DNA of 64,000 bases from Mycobacterium basiliense (GTDB lineage Bacteria; Actinomycetota; Actinomycetes; Mycobacteriales; Mycobacteriaceae), in NCBI RefSeq assembly GCF_900292015.1, contig NZ_LR130759.1, positions 248,001 through 312,000 of the forward strand. Direction: 5' to 3'. Made by a program: the position numbers and the translations under genes. The notes beneath the pieces are model-generated. The model saw only the letters and a list, made by a program, of their open reading frames with translations. It did no database searches and had not been told where the DNA came from. Below are positions 20,803 to 29,450 of the stretch, in pieces (position 1 is the stretch's first letter; every line of letters starts with the position of its first letter).

Positions 20803-21842
20803 TGCGGACCGCTACGACGGTTGAGCTATCCGCTGAGGCCGCCGATGTTGTGGAGTTCGTTGTCGAGGCGGAGAGGCTGGGTTTGGACGTCTGCTGGGTC
20901 GCCGAGGCCTGGGGTAGCGATGCACCCTCGGCGCTGGGCTACCTGGCGGCCCGAACCCGGCGGATGCTGCTTGGCTCGGGAATCCTGCAAATCGGTACCC
21001 GGTCGCCGATCGCGGTCGCCCAAACCGCGATCACCTTGTCGAACCTGTCCACCGGACGTTTTCTGCTGGGTTTGGGCGTATCCGGTCCGCAGGTGATCGA
21101 GGGCCTGCACGGGACGCGGTTCAGCCGGCCGTTGACCCGGATGCGAGAAACCGTCGACATCGTGCGGCAGGTCTTCCACGGCGGCAAAATCTTTTACTCC
21201 GGCAGTGAGTTTCAGATCCCCCGCCCCGGCGGAGAAGGGGTGCCGATGCGCTTGTCGACGCGCCCCCAACACCCGATTCCGATCTACCTGGCCGCCTTGT
21301 CGCCGGCGATGCTGCGATTGACCGGGCAGGTCGCGGACGGCTGGCTGGGCACCAGCTTTGTCCCGGAGGGAGCCGCCGACGCCTACTTCGCCCACCTCGA
21401 CGAGGGCCTGGCCGCCGCCGGACGCACCCGCGCTGACATCGATATCTGCCAGGGCGCCGAGGTCGCGTTCGCCTCCGACGAGGATGAACTGCGCGACATG
21501 CTGGCGGCCCGGAAAACGGAGCTAGCGTTCAGCCTCGGCGGGATGGGTTCGGCAAGCACGAACTACTACAACCGGGCCTATGGCCGGCAAGGCTGGGCGG
21601 AGGTTGCTGCCGCGGTACGTGAGCGGTGGCAGCGCGGTGAACGGGAGGCCGCGGCGGCGTTGGTTACCGACGAGATGGTGCTGGCCACCACGCTTGTCGG
21701 TACCGAGGAGATGGTCCGTGCCCGCTTATCGGTGTGGCGCGATTGCGGTGTGCACACCGTGCGGTTGTATCCCGCGGGAGACACATTGGATGCCAAGCTG
21801 GCCACCTTGGGCCGGGCCATCGAACTGGTCCGCGAGGCCTAG
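20802..21842 (+). CDS. LLM-class (luciferase-like) F420/flavin-dependent oxidoreductase
   Basis: The 346-residue protein has the TIM-barrel LLM pattern: LGLDVCWVAEAWGSDAPSALGYLAARTRRMLLGSGILQIGTRSPIAVAQTAITLSNLSTGRFLLGLGVSGPQV at about 26-98, and PIYLAALSPAMLRLTGQVADGWLG further on. In mycobacteria this clade usually uses F420. The substrate is unknown. The GTG at 20802 overlaps the stop of the SRPBCC gene, and its 3' end overlaps the convergent DUF1214 gene by four bases. Confidence 0.92.
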   Translation: MRTATTVELSAEAADVVEFVVEAERLGLDVCWVAEAWGSDAPSALGYLAARTRRMLLGSGILQIGTRSPIAVAQTAITLSNLSTGRFLLGLGVSGPQVIEGLHGTRFSRPLTRMRETVDIVRQVFHGGKIFYSGSEFQIPRPGGEGVPMRLSTRPQHPIPIYLAALSPAMLRLTGQVADGWLGTSFVPEGAADAYFAHLDEGLAAAGRTRADIDICQGAEVAFASDEDELRDMLAARKTELAFSLGGMGSASTNYYNRAYGRQGWAEVAAAVRERWQRGEREAAAALVTDEMVLATTLVGTEEMVRARLSVWRDCGVHTVRLYPAGDTLDAKLATLGRAIELVREA

Positions 21843-22951
21843 AGCGGTTCGGTCGGCGCGTCCGACAGCTGCACGAGTTGCACGTCGGGTCGTGTGGGCA
21901 CGCCGGCGGGGAGAAACCACCGGAAGGCTAGGTTGCCACGCGGATAGCCTAGCGTGGTCAGGGAATTCGGATGTGCGGTCCGGGCGGCGGCCAGGACTGC
22001 GGTCACCGAGCCGTCGCTGTTTGCCACGGCGCTATGGCCATTGATGGAGCAACGTGCGTCGGGGCCTTCGGCGGCGCCGTAGGTGGCCATGAACTGGTTC
22101 CACACCACCAGGTTCCAGAATCTGCACGACGGCGGTCGGTGCGTGATGACCAGCGCTTCGTCGTCGTCGAGCATGAAGCTGCCATAGGAATAGCAGGCAT
22201 CTCGCGCCGACCAGCCGAAGTTGGCGTCGGGCACTTGATAGGGGTCGGCGAATTGATTGGCGGTATGCGCGGTCTGGTGTCCGAGCGCATGCGCATCGTC
22301 AACCCGCGTTCCGACCGCCAGCGGCATGATGGCGAACATGGTGCGCAACCAGGTGGTGGCCGCCCGCAGTGATGTGGCGGTCTGGGCGTCGCCGTGTCGT
22401 ATCGGGTCCGGCTCATCGAGTGCCTCGATATGCCAGGTGATCGGGGCACCGGTCAGTGGGTCGGCTTGGTAGTCGCGGGTCATCAGCACGGCGGCGTCGG
22501 GCGTTGGAGGGAATTCGAAGCAGAAGTTGCCGACGGCGTCGATGTCGAGGTCGCTGTCCCGGACTATCGCAACGATGCGGTCCGACCACGCTCCCGGTGT
22601 TGGTTCGTTGTAGGCGGTCACCGAGAAGTACACGCTGTCCCCCCTGTTCCCGCTGATCCGGTAGCGGCGTGCCGGATCGACCGGGCACATGAAGTAGTAG
22701 GCGTCGGTGTTGTCCCCGCCCCACCGACGATCACGACGGAATGGCGTGTTGACCGCGACGAACTGTGGCCGACCCGGCTCGGGGAACAGGTAGGCGTCAA
22801 ACGCGACGCCCAGGGTCGCGGCCAGCATGCGGTAGCCGTCGGCGATGTGGCGGTCGTCGGTCACCGCGCGCTCGCCCTCTAGGAAGGACTTGTCGAGTTC
22901 GCCGAGGGCGGCCAGCAGCGCTCGCCATGCGGCGGTCGACTCGTGGGTCAT
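21839..22951 (-). CDS. DUF1214 domain protein
   Basis: The 370-residue protein has the C-terminal DUF1214 pattern (FWNLVVWNQFMATYG and a SDGSVTAVLAAA segment near the end, followed by WFLPAGVP) and an upstream DUF1254-like segment with YFMCPVDPARRYRISGNRGDSVYFSVTAY. No enzymatic role is established for the family; it often accompanies steroid or lipid genes. The ATG at 22951 overlaps the TetR stop by four bases (ATGA), so both are one operon. The longer frame to 23008 runs into the TetR gene. Confidence 0.85.
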   Translation of the reverse strand: MTHESTAAWRALLAALGELDKSFLEGERAVTDDRHIADGYRMLAATLGVAFDAYLFPEPGRPQFVAVNTPFRRDRRWGGDNTDAYYFMCPVDPARRYRISGNRGDSVYFSVTAYNEPTPGAWSDRIVAIVRDSDLDIDAVGNFCFEFPPTPDAAVLMTRDYQADPLTGAPITWHIEALDEPDPIRHGDAQTATSLRAATTWLRTMFAIMPLAVGTRVDDAHALGHQTAHTANQFADPYQVPDANFGWSARDACYSYGSFMLDDDEALVITHRPPSCRFWNLVVWNQFMATYGAAEGPDARCSINGHSAVANSDGSVTAVLAAARTAHPNSLTTLGYPRGNLAFRWFLPAGVPTRPDVQLVQLSDAPTEPL

Positions 22952-23547
22952 GCGGTGGTTCCTTTCCGGATTCCGTTCAGCAGCAACGTGGTGGTGCGAT
23001 CGATCCACGCGCCGTCCAGTTCGGCGTCCCGCCCGGTGCGCCGTGTGAGCAACGCCATCAAGGTGAGGCCGGCGATTGCTTCGGCGAGTTCGGTGGCGGT
23101 CACCTCGGTCCGGATCTCACCTCGGGCAGCGGCTTTCGCCAGCAGCCGGGCGAGGCCACCGCCGATGATGTCGCCGAACCGCTGTAACAGCGCCGAGTGC
23201 AGCGTCGGGTCTGCGGCCATCTCGCCGACCAGCCCCGGCAGTGCCGCCCGGGCGGCGGGCGTGCTCAAGACCGCCATGGTGCGACGCACCATCTCACGCA
23301 AATCCTCGGTCAGCGATCCGGTATCGGGAATCGCGGTGGCGGCGCCGACCGGAAACACCGCTTCGTGCACCAGGTGGGCCTTGCTTGGCCAGCGCCGGTA
23401 GATCGCGGGCTTGCTGGTGCCGGCGCGCTCGGCAATGGCGGAGACCAACAACCCGGAGTAGCCGGTTTCGGCGAGAAGTTCCACCGTGGCGCGCAGCACT
23501 GCGCTGTCGATCCGGGGATCGCGAGGTCGGCCGAAGTCTACTACCAT
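22948..23547 (-). CDS. TetR-family transcriptional regulator
   Basis: The 199-residue protein has an N-terminal helix-turn-helix (YSGLLVSAIAERAGTSKPAIYRRWPSKAHLV, about 29-59) and a C-terminal TetR_C-like ligand domain. The ATG at 23547 fits the family start MVVDFGRPRDPRID; the frame upstream is not family-like. The divergent sulfotransferase GTG is only 28 bases away, and the 28-base spacer holds a weak dyad (TTAC at 23547-23550, GTAA at 23561-23564) that could be an operator. It probably controls itself, the coupled DUF1214 gene and the sulfotransferase. Confidence 0.9.
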   Translation of the reverse strand: MVVDFGRPRDPRIDSAVLRATVELLAETGYSGLLVSAIAERAGTSKPAIYRRWPSKAHLVHEAVFPVGAATAIPDTGSLTEDLREMVRRTMAVLSTPAARAALPGLVGEMAADPTLHSALLQRFGDIIGGGLARLLAKAAARGEIRTEVTATELAEAIAGLTLMALLTRRTGRDAELDGAWIDRTTTLLLNGIRKGTTA

Positions 23548-23575
23548 TACGAAACTAAGAGTAACATAAGTCGAT

Positions 23576-24811
23576 GTGACCAAGGGCTTGCTCCTCGAAG
23601 ACCTGAACCGGCCGCGGTTTAGCCCCGAGGCACAGCAGATCCTCGATGTGATGGCCGCGATGGGTCCGAACTGTCCGTTGGATGCCGCGGCCCTGCACGC
23701 CAACGCCAGCGCCGACACCGGACTGCATGACTTCGGCGCCGCAGACTACCGAGAACGGCTCGAGGTCTACCTAGCCGCACTGCGGGACATCGACGGGCTG
23801 CACCCAGCCGGCGTGGTCAACTTCTACGGCCAGCTGCTGCAGCTGCTCAAGAACCGGCTGCTGTTGACCGACCTACTGCGCCGGCACCCCGAGATCGACG
23901 ACATCCAATTGCAACCGGCGGTGGTGATCGCCGGTCTGCCCCGCACCGGCACCACCCATTTGCACAACATGCTCGCGGCCCCGCCCACGTTTCGCACCAT
24001 GCCGTACTGGGAGAGCGTCGAACCGTTTCCGCTACCGGCCGAAGCCGGGGTCGAGCCGGATCCGCGCCGCACCCGGATGGACGTCGCGGTCGGTGTCATC
24101 AACACCGTGATGCCCCATTTCCCGCTGATGCACGAGATGACCACCGATCACGTCCACGAAGAAATTCAGCTGCTGGCCAACGACTTCTCCACCATGCTGT
24201 TCGAGACGCTCGCCGACGCCCCGGCCTGGCGAGACTACTACCAGGTCCATGACCAGACGCCGCACTACCGGTACCTCACCCGGCAACTTAAAGCGATGCA
24301 GTTTTTGCGCGGTGGGCGCCGCTGGCTGCTCAAGTCGCCCCAGCATCTCGAACAGGTGCCGGTACTGAATCGGGTTTTCCCGGACAGCATCGTGGTGTTC
24401 ACCCATCGCGATCCGGTCCCGGTGGCGCTGTCCATGATCGCGATGATCACCTACTCCGCCCGCATGCACCGTTCCCCGGTGCCGGTGGAGCAGATCGCCC
24501 GGTATTGGCTCGATCGGCTCGAACAAATGCTTTCCTTGCTGGTTCGCGATCGCGACACCATTGGCCCGGAGCGCTCGATCGACATCCGCTTCGACGACTT
24601 CATGGCCGACGAACTCGGGGTCGCCGAGCGGGTATACGACCTGGCCGGTGAACCCTTCACCGAGCTAGCGCGAGCAGCAGTCGTCGACTACCTGGCGGGC
24701 CACCGGCGCGGCCGGTTGGGCAGGGTCGAAACGTCGTACGAGATGTTCGGGCTGACCGCGGAGGATCTGCGAGGCCGGTTCGCCGCGTATGTCGAGCGGT
24801 TCCTGGCCTAG
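23576..24811 (+). CDS. PAPS-dependent sulfotransferase family protein
   Basis: The 411-residue protein has the 5'-phosphosulfate-binding loop VIAGLPRTGTTHLHNML at about 119-135, a 3'-phosphate-binding region in FPDSIVVFTHRDPVPVALSM (about 269-288), and the R/E-rich C-terminus with YVERFLA. Mycobacterial members of this class are abundant, and some sulfate lipids or glycans; the acceptor here is unknown. The GTG at 23576 lies 28 bases from the divergent TetR start. It ends 28 bases before ephF on the same strand. Confidence 0.9.
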   Translation: MTKGLLLEDLNRPRFSPEAQQILDVMAAMGPNCPLDAAALHANASADTGLHDFGAADYRERLEVYLAALRDIDGLHPAGVVNFYGQLLQLLKNRLLLTDLLRRHPEIDDIQLQPAVVIAGLPRTGTTHLHNMLAAPPTFRTMPYWESVEPFPLPAEAGVEPDPRRTRMDVAVGVINTVMPHFPLMHEMTTDHVHEEIQLLANDFSTMLFETLADAPAWRDYYQVHDQTPHYRYLTRQLKAMQFLRGGRRWLLKSPQHLEQVPVLNRVFPDSIVVFTHRDPVPVALSMIAMITYSARMHRSPVPVEQIARYWLDRLEQMLSLLVRDRDTIGPERSIDIRFDDFMADELGVAERVYDLAGEPFTELARAAVVDYLAGHRRGRLGRVETSYEMFGLTAEDLRGRFAAYVERFLA

Positions 24812-24839
24812 CCGCCGGTGAGTAGCTACGTTGACGACT

Positions 24840-25730
24840 ATGACCACCCTGCCCGCACTGGACGGCGTCGAACACAGATTTGTCGACCTGGGTGACGGTG
24901 TCACCATCCACGTCGCCGATGCCGGCCCCGCCGACGGACCGGCGATAATGCTGGTGCACGGGTTCCCGGAGAACTGGTGGGAGTGGCACGAGCTGATCGG
25001 CCCGCTGGCCGCCGACGGCTATCGGGTGTTGTGCCCCGATTTGCGCGGCGCGGGCTGGAGTTCAGCGCCGCGCTCGCGATATCTGAAGAGCGACATGGCC
25101 GACGATCTGGCGGCGGTGCTGGACCGGTTGGGCGTCACGTCGGTCAGGCTCGTCGCGCATGATTGGGGCGGACCGGTCGCGTTCATCATGATGTTGCGTC
25201 ATCCGGCGAAGGTGACCGGGTTCTTCGGGCTGAATACCTCGGCGCCATGGGTACGTCGCGATCTCGGAATGGTTCGCCACATGTGGCGGTTTTGGTACCA
25301 AATACCGATGTCGCTGCCGGTCATCGGTCCACGGCTGATTGCCGATCCCAAGGGCCGCTACTTCCGCATGCTGGCGTCCTGGGTCGGTAGCGGATTCACG
25401 GTGCCCGAGGAGGATGTGCGGCTGTATGTCGATCGGATGCGAGCGCCAGGGCACGCGGTAGCTGGCTCGCGGTGGTATCGCACCTTCCAAACCACCGAAA
25501 TGCTGCGCTGGCTGCGTGGCGAATACGACGACGCTCGCGTCGATGTTCCGATGCGCTGGCTGCACGGCACCGGTGACCCCGTGCTGACGCCTCAACTGCT
25601 GCGCGGATATCAGGATCGGGCAAGCGATTTCGAGGTTGAGCTGGTCGACGGCGTTGGTCATTGGATCGTCGAGCAGCGACCCGATTTGGTGTTGGACCGG
25701 TTGCGCGCCTTTCTGCGGATTGGAACCTAG
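24840..25730 (+). CDS. ephF: Epoxide hydrolase EphF-type alpha/beta hydrolase
   Basis: The 296-residue hydrolase has the oxyanion-hole motif HGFPENWWEW (40-49), nucleophile Asp108 in VAHDWGG, a variable cap domain, and the catalytic His in VGHWIVE near the end with the acid Asp in GTGDPVL. Two cap tyrosines of epoxide hydrolases cannot be assigned with certainty. It matches Rv0134. The ATG at 24840 is preferred; the in-frame TTG at 24831 adds three residues. No clear Shine-Dalgarno is seen. Confidence 0.92.
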   Translation: MTTLPALDGVEHRFVDLGDGVTIHVADAGPADGPAIMLVHGFPENWWEWHELIGPLAADGYRVLCPDLRGAGWSSAPRSRYLKSDMADDLAAVLDRLGVTSVRLVAHDWGGPVAFIMMLRHPAKVTGFFGLNTSAPWVRRDLGMVRHMWRFWYQIPMSLPVIGPRLIADPKGRYFRMLASWVGSGFTVPEEDVRLYVDRMRAPGHAVAGSRWYRTFQTTEMLRWLRGEYDDARVDVPMRWLHGTGDPVLTPQLLRGYQDRASDFEVELVDGVGHWIVEQRPDLVLDRLRAFLRIGT

Positions 25731-25945
25731 GCCCCGCGCATCAGCTGGATTCCACGGCGACCGGGCTACCGTGGGTCAGCTCGGTCTGAAGCAGTGCGGT
25801 CAGCGCTCGATAGATGCTGTAGTGCCGGGCCAGGGACGCCCCGTAGCCGCGCCGCGAGCCACCGCCGGGTGCGGAAGCGTATGCCGGCGCGCACCGACAG
25901 GGGCGTCATTGACAAACTGTCGGACTAGTGGTGGCGGTAGCCGCG

Positions 25946-26989
25946 CTACGGCTGGACGAGAATGCGGATCGGGTTGCCCTCCTGGCGCTCCAGCTTTTCG
26001 ATACCGGACGGCAGGTCTTCGAGGGAGATGACCTCGCTGATCGACCGCGAAAGATCGAGGCGCCCAAGCGAAACCAGCTTCGCCAGGGTCTCGATGTCCA
26101 CGTTTTCGTAGCCAAGGTGACCGAGCACCTGCTTGCGCATCAACCCGAACATGGAGGTGGGGCCAATGGTCGGCGACTCGGCGCTCATGCCCACGCCGAC
26201 CAGCCGGCCGCCGGGGGTCAACGAGTCGAGTGCCTGCTCAAACGTCGTTTTTAGGCCGACGGCGTCGAAAGCAACATCCAGCTTGCGGCCCCCGGTGATC
26301 TCCGCGATCTTGTCCTGCAACCCGTTGTCGCGGGAATCGAACGCATAGTCGGCGCCGATTTCCAGCGCACGCTGCAGAACGGCTGGATTGATGTCGAGGG
26401 CGATCACTGGCACCGCGCCGACCAACCGCGCGAGCTGGACGATGTGGGTGCCCACACCCCCCACGCCCCACACTCCCACCGACTCGCCAACCGCCACCTT
26501 GCCGGTGCGCACCACCGCACCGAAAGGCGTCGAAACCGCGTCGGCCAGAATGGCGGCCTGCTCCAGCGGGACGTTGTCGGGCACCCGAGTCAGTCCCGCG
26601 GCCTGGGCCACCGTGTATTCGGCCCACGCGCCGTCGTAGGCGAATGCCATCAACTGGATCCGCAAGCAGTTGACCCCGTCACCGCGCAGGCAATTCGGGC
26701 AGGTCTGGCAGGGCCGTCCGGCGGCAACCACCACCCGGTCGCCCGCTGCCCAACCGGTAACGCCGGGACCAAGTTTCGCGATGGTCCCCGACGCTTCATG
26801 GCCCTGCGTCACCACCGGGGCCTGGGCCGGGAACGTCCCGTTGATCAGGCTCAGGTCCGAATGGCAGATTCCGCAGAAGGCGACCTTGACCAGCACCTCG
26901 CCCTGGCCCGGCTCTGGAATTGGAACATCTTCGAGCTCAACAGTTTTGGTTTCCGAGTAAAAGCGCTCGGCGCGCATGGTGGCTACCAT
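25946..26989 (-). CDS. Zinc-dependent alcohol dehydrogenase
   Basis: The 347-residue medium-chain dehydrogenase has the catalytic zinc ligands Cys39 (FCGICHSD) and the GHEASG motif, four structural-zinc cysteines in CQTCPNCLRGDGVNC, and the NAD(P)-binding GVGGVGTH. It oxidises alcohols or reduces aldehydes; the substrate is not predictable. The ATG at 26989 starts five bases after the stop of the upstream Mop-domain gene, indicating coupling. A second ATG at 26977 is possible. Confidence 0.93.
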   Translation of the reverse strand: MVATMRAERFYSETKTVELEDVPIPEPGQGEVLVKVAFCGICHSDLSLINGTFPAQAPVVTQGHEASGTIAKLGPGVTGWAAGDRVVVAAGRPCQTCPNCLRGDGVNCLRIQLMAFAYDGAWAEYTVAQAAGLTRVPDNVPLEQAAILADAVSTPFGAVVRTGKVAVGESVGVWGVGGVGTHIVQLARLVGAVPVIALDINPAVLQRALEIGADYAFDSRDNGLQDKIAEITGGRKLDVAFDAVGLKTTFEQALDSLTPGGRLVGVGMSAESPTIGPTSMFGLMRKQVLGHLGYENVDIETLAKLVSLGRLDLSRSISEVISLEDLPSGIEKLERQEGNPIRILVQP

Positions 26990-26994
26990 GTCGG

Positions 26995-27207
26995 TTACTC
27001 GACGCCGATGGTTACTTCGGTCGATTTGATGAACACCGTCGCCGGCTGACCGACCGCAAGCCCCAGCTCGACCGCCGCATCCTTGGTGATCGAGGACGTG
27101 ACGACCTGGTCACCGCCGTCGAGTTGAACCTTCACGATAGCCATCACGTTACCGAGGTCGACCTCGGTGATAGTGCCCTTGAGCTGGTTTCGGGTCGATA
27201 GCCGCAT
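26995..27207 (-). CDS. Single-Mop-domain molybdate/TOBE-binding protein
   Basis: The 70-residue protein is one TOBE/Mop domain: RNQLKGTITEVDLGNVMAIVKVQLDGG and ITKDAAVELGLAVGQPATVFIKSTEVTIG are the two signature halves. Stand-alone Mop proteins assemble into hexamers that store molybdate. It sits as first gene of an apparent two-gene operon with an alcohol dehydrogenase, which is not obviously a molybdoenzyme, an odd pairing. The ATG is at 27207. It lies between ephF and the TetR-cyp138 pair and has no counterpart there in the H37Rv order I recall. Confidence 0.88.
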   Translation of the reverse strand: MRLSTRNQLKGTITEVDLGNVMAIVKVQLDGGDQVVTSSITKDAAVELGLAVGQPATVFIKSTEVTIGVE

Positions 27208-27275
27208 CGCAAGTCCCCGATCTGATAGACGGTCACGGTCGGCAACCGAGCCTAGTCCCCGGGCCTAGCGTCGGC

Positions 27276-27884
27276 TCAATGTCGAGGCCCGAGCAGCGCG
27301 ATGGACGCGTCCACCGCGGGTGCGACGATTTCACGGATGTCTTTTCTGTCCTCGACGGTCAGCGCGGTCAGTTCCCGCAGACCGCCCAGCAGGATCACTG
27401 CCAGTGGCGCATTCATCGGTGGCAAGTTGGCCCGTCGGAACCCGGGGCTGGCGCTGAGCTCGATGATCAGGTTGGTCAACAGGTCCATGCCACGGCGCTG
27501 CACGGGGTAGGCGACGGCGCCGAGGGAGGGGAATTCACGGATCCAACTCAACGTCAGGGCCGGCCTGGATTCGATGTGGCTGACATAGGCTTGGACGGCT
27601 TGACGGATCTGATCGTGCCAGTCGGCTTCGCGATCCACCGCGGCTCCAATGTCCTGGACCAGCTTCTCGTTGTCGGCCAGTAGCAGCTCGAGGAAACACT
27701 GCTCTTTGCTGGAAAACCGGTCGTAGAACGTACGCTTTGACGTCCGCGCGTGCCGCACGATATCGGCGACGGTGGTTGCGCGGTAGCCGCGCTCATCGAT
27801 CGATGCGGCCAGACCGTCGAGCAGTCGCAGTCGAAACGCGTCAGGTGCGATCGTCACTGCCGCGCCGCCAGCGACTGCCGTCAC
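27276..27884 (-). CDS. TetR-family regulator (Rv0135c-like), divergent from cyp138
   Basis: The 202-residue protein has a TetR helix-turn-helix (YRATTVADIVRHARTSKRTFYDRFSSKEQCF, about 34-64) and a C-terminal domain. GGAGG lies seven to eleven bases before the GTG at 27884. It faces cyp138 across 128 bases that contain a cluster of GTAC cores (27926-27974). This gene pair is conserved with M. tuberculosis Rv0135c-Rv0136, so it probably regulates the P450. Confidence 0.92.
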   Translation of the reverse strand: MTAVAGGAAVTIAPDAFRLRLLDGLAASIDERGYRATTVADIVRHARTSKRTFYDRFSSKEQCFLELLLADNEKLVQDIGAAVDREADWHDQIRQAVQAYVSHIESRPALTLSWIREFPSLGAVAYPVQRRGMDLLTNLIIELSASPGFRRANLPPMNAPLAVILLGGLRELTALTVEDRKDIREIVAPAVDASIALLGPRH

Positions 27885-27925
27885 GAGCGCGCCTCCTTCG
27901 GTGATCGCGATGCCTTGTCAGGTTT

Positions 27926-27974
27926 GGTACCGAAGGGTACCGTACTGGACAAGCATGCGGTACACCGCAGTACC
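27926..27974. promoter_or_regulatory. Cluster of GTAC-core palindromes between the TetR gene and cyp138
   Basis: Five GTAC cores lie in 49 bases: GGTACC at 27926-27931, GGTACC at 27936-27941, CGTACT near 27941-27946, GGTACA near 27959-27964 and AGTACC near 27969-27974. The first two are perfect palindromes spaced ten bases apart, one helical turn. Position between divergent genes and symmetry fit TetR-dimer operators. Confidence 0.5.
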
Positions 27975-28012
27975 ACCCCGATTCCTTGGGCTGATGTTTG
28001 GGAGCGACCTCA

Positions 28013-29338
28013 ATGAGCCAACCGATCGCCGTTGCTGCACCAGCGCCCCCAGTCAGATTGCCTCCGGCGAGCCGGTTGCCGAAACTGATGCAGGGATTGG
28101 CCTTTGCCATGTCGCGGCGGGGGATGATGCGATGGCTGGCCCGCCGTTATGGCAACGCTTTTATGCTCAACGTTCCCGTCTACGGCAGCATTGTCGTGGT
28201 CGGCGATCCGCAGCTGGCCAAACAGATCTTCACCACCAGCCCCGATGAACTCGGCAATATCCAGCCCAATTTGAGCCGGATGTTCGGCTCGGGTTCGGTG
28301 TTCGCGCTTGACGGGGACGATCATCGCCGGCGTCGGCGGCTGTTGGCGCCGCCGTTTCATGGCAAGAGCATGAAGAACTACGAGGCCATCATCGAAGAAG
28401 AGACCCTTCGTGAAATCGCCAACTGGCCGGAGGGTCGGCCGCTGGCAACGCTGGCGCCGATGATGCGCATTACCCTCAACGCCATCCTGCGTGCCGTTTT
28501 CGGTGCCGACGGCGCCGAACTGGAGGAGTTGCGCCGAATCATCCCGCCGTGGGTCACGCTGGGCTCGCGTCTAGCGGCGATGCCAGGGCCTAAACGGGAC
28601 TATGGCCGGCACACCCCGTGGGGCCGGCTGGCCGAGTACCGGCGCCAGTACGACCTCGTTATCGACCGGTTGATCGACCGGGAAAGGTCCGACCCCAACT
28701 TCGCGGATCGCACCGATGTGCTCGCACTAATGCTGCGTAGCACCTACGACGATGGGTCACGCATGTCGCGCAAGGACATCGGCGACGAGCTTCTTACGTT
28801 GCTGGCCGCCGGGCACGAAACCACCGCGGCCACCCTCGGCTGGGCGTTCGAGCGGGTGAGTCGCCATCCCGATGTGCTGTCGCGCCTGGTTGAGGAGGCT
28901 GATAGCGGCGGCGGCGAGCTGCGTCAAGCAACGATTCTGGAAGTCCAGCGGGCCCGTACGGTCATTGATTTCGCGGCTCGGTGCGTCTACCCGGAGGTCT
29001 ACCAACTCGGTGAGTGGGTCATTCCGCGCGGGCGATCGATCATGGTCAACATCGCACACATACACGAGAGCCCGGAGATATTTCCCGACCCGGAACGTTT
29101 CGACCCGCAGCGGTTCATCGCAACCAAACCATCCGCGTTCGCTTGGATCCCGTTCGGTGGTGGCACCCGGCGCTGCGTGGGGGCGGCGTTTGCCAACATG
29201 GAAATGGATGTGGTGCTGCGCACGGTGTTGCAGCACTTCACTATCGAGACGACCACCGCCCCCGGAGAACGGAGACATTGCCGGGGTGTGGCCTACACCC
29301 CCAAAGACGGTGGACGGGTTGTGGTGCGGCGTCGCTGA
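28013..29338 (+). CDS. cyp138: Cytochrome P450 138
   Basis: The 441-residue P450 has the I-helix AGHETT at 266-271, the ExxR motif Glu310-Arg313 and the haem-binding FGGGTRRCVG with Cys388. Length and sequence match Rv0136 (Cyp138). The physiological substrate is not known. The ATG at 28013 is chosen over an in-frame codon at 27998. No ferredoxin gene is adjacent, so redox partners must be encoded elsewhere. Confidence 0.96.
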   Translation: MSQPIAVAAPAPPVRLPPASRLPKLMQGLAFAMSRRGMMRWLARRYGNAFMLNVPVYGSIVVVGDPQLAKQIFTTSPDELGNIQPNLSRMFGSGSVFALDGDDHRRRRRLLAPPFHGKSMKNYEAIIEEETLREIANWPEGRPLATLAPMMRITLNAILRAVFGADGAELEELRRIIPPWVTLGSRLAAMPGPKRDYGRHTPWGRLAEYRRQYDLVIDRLIDRERSDPNFADRTDVLALMLRSTYDDGSRMSRKDIGDELLTLLAAGHETTAATLGWAFERVSRHPDVLSRLVEEADSGGGELRQATILEVQRARTVIDFAARCVYPEVYQLGEWVIPRGRSIMVNIAHIHESPEIFPDPERFDPQRFIATKPSAFAWIPFGGGTRRCVGAAFANMEMDVVLRTVLQHFTIETTTAPGERRHCRGVAYTPKDGGRVVVRRR

Positions 29339-29450
29339 GGCCGCCGGCCCGCTCGGGCCCGGCGCTCGATCGAGCCCGCGGTGGCGGCGCCGAGTACAGG
29401 TCCTAAACCTTTCGCTGCGACACGGCCCTCAGCGCGGAATCGCCCCGCAC

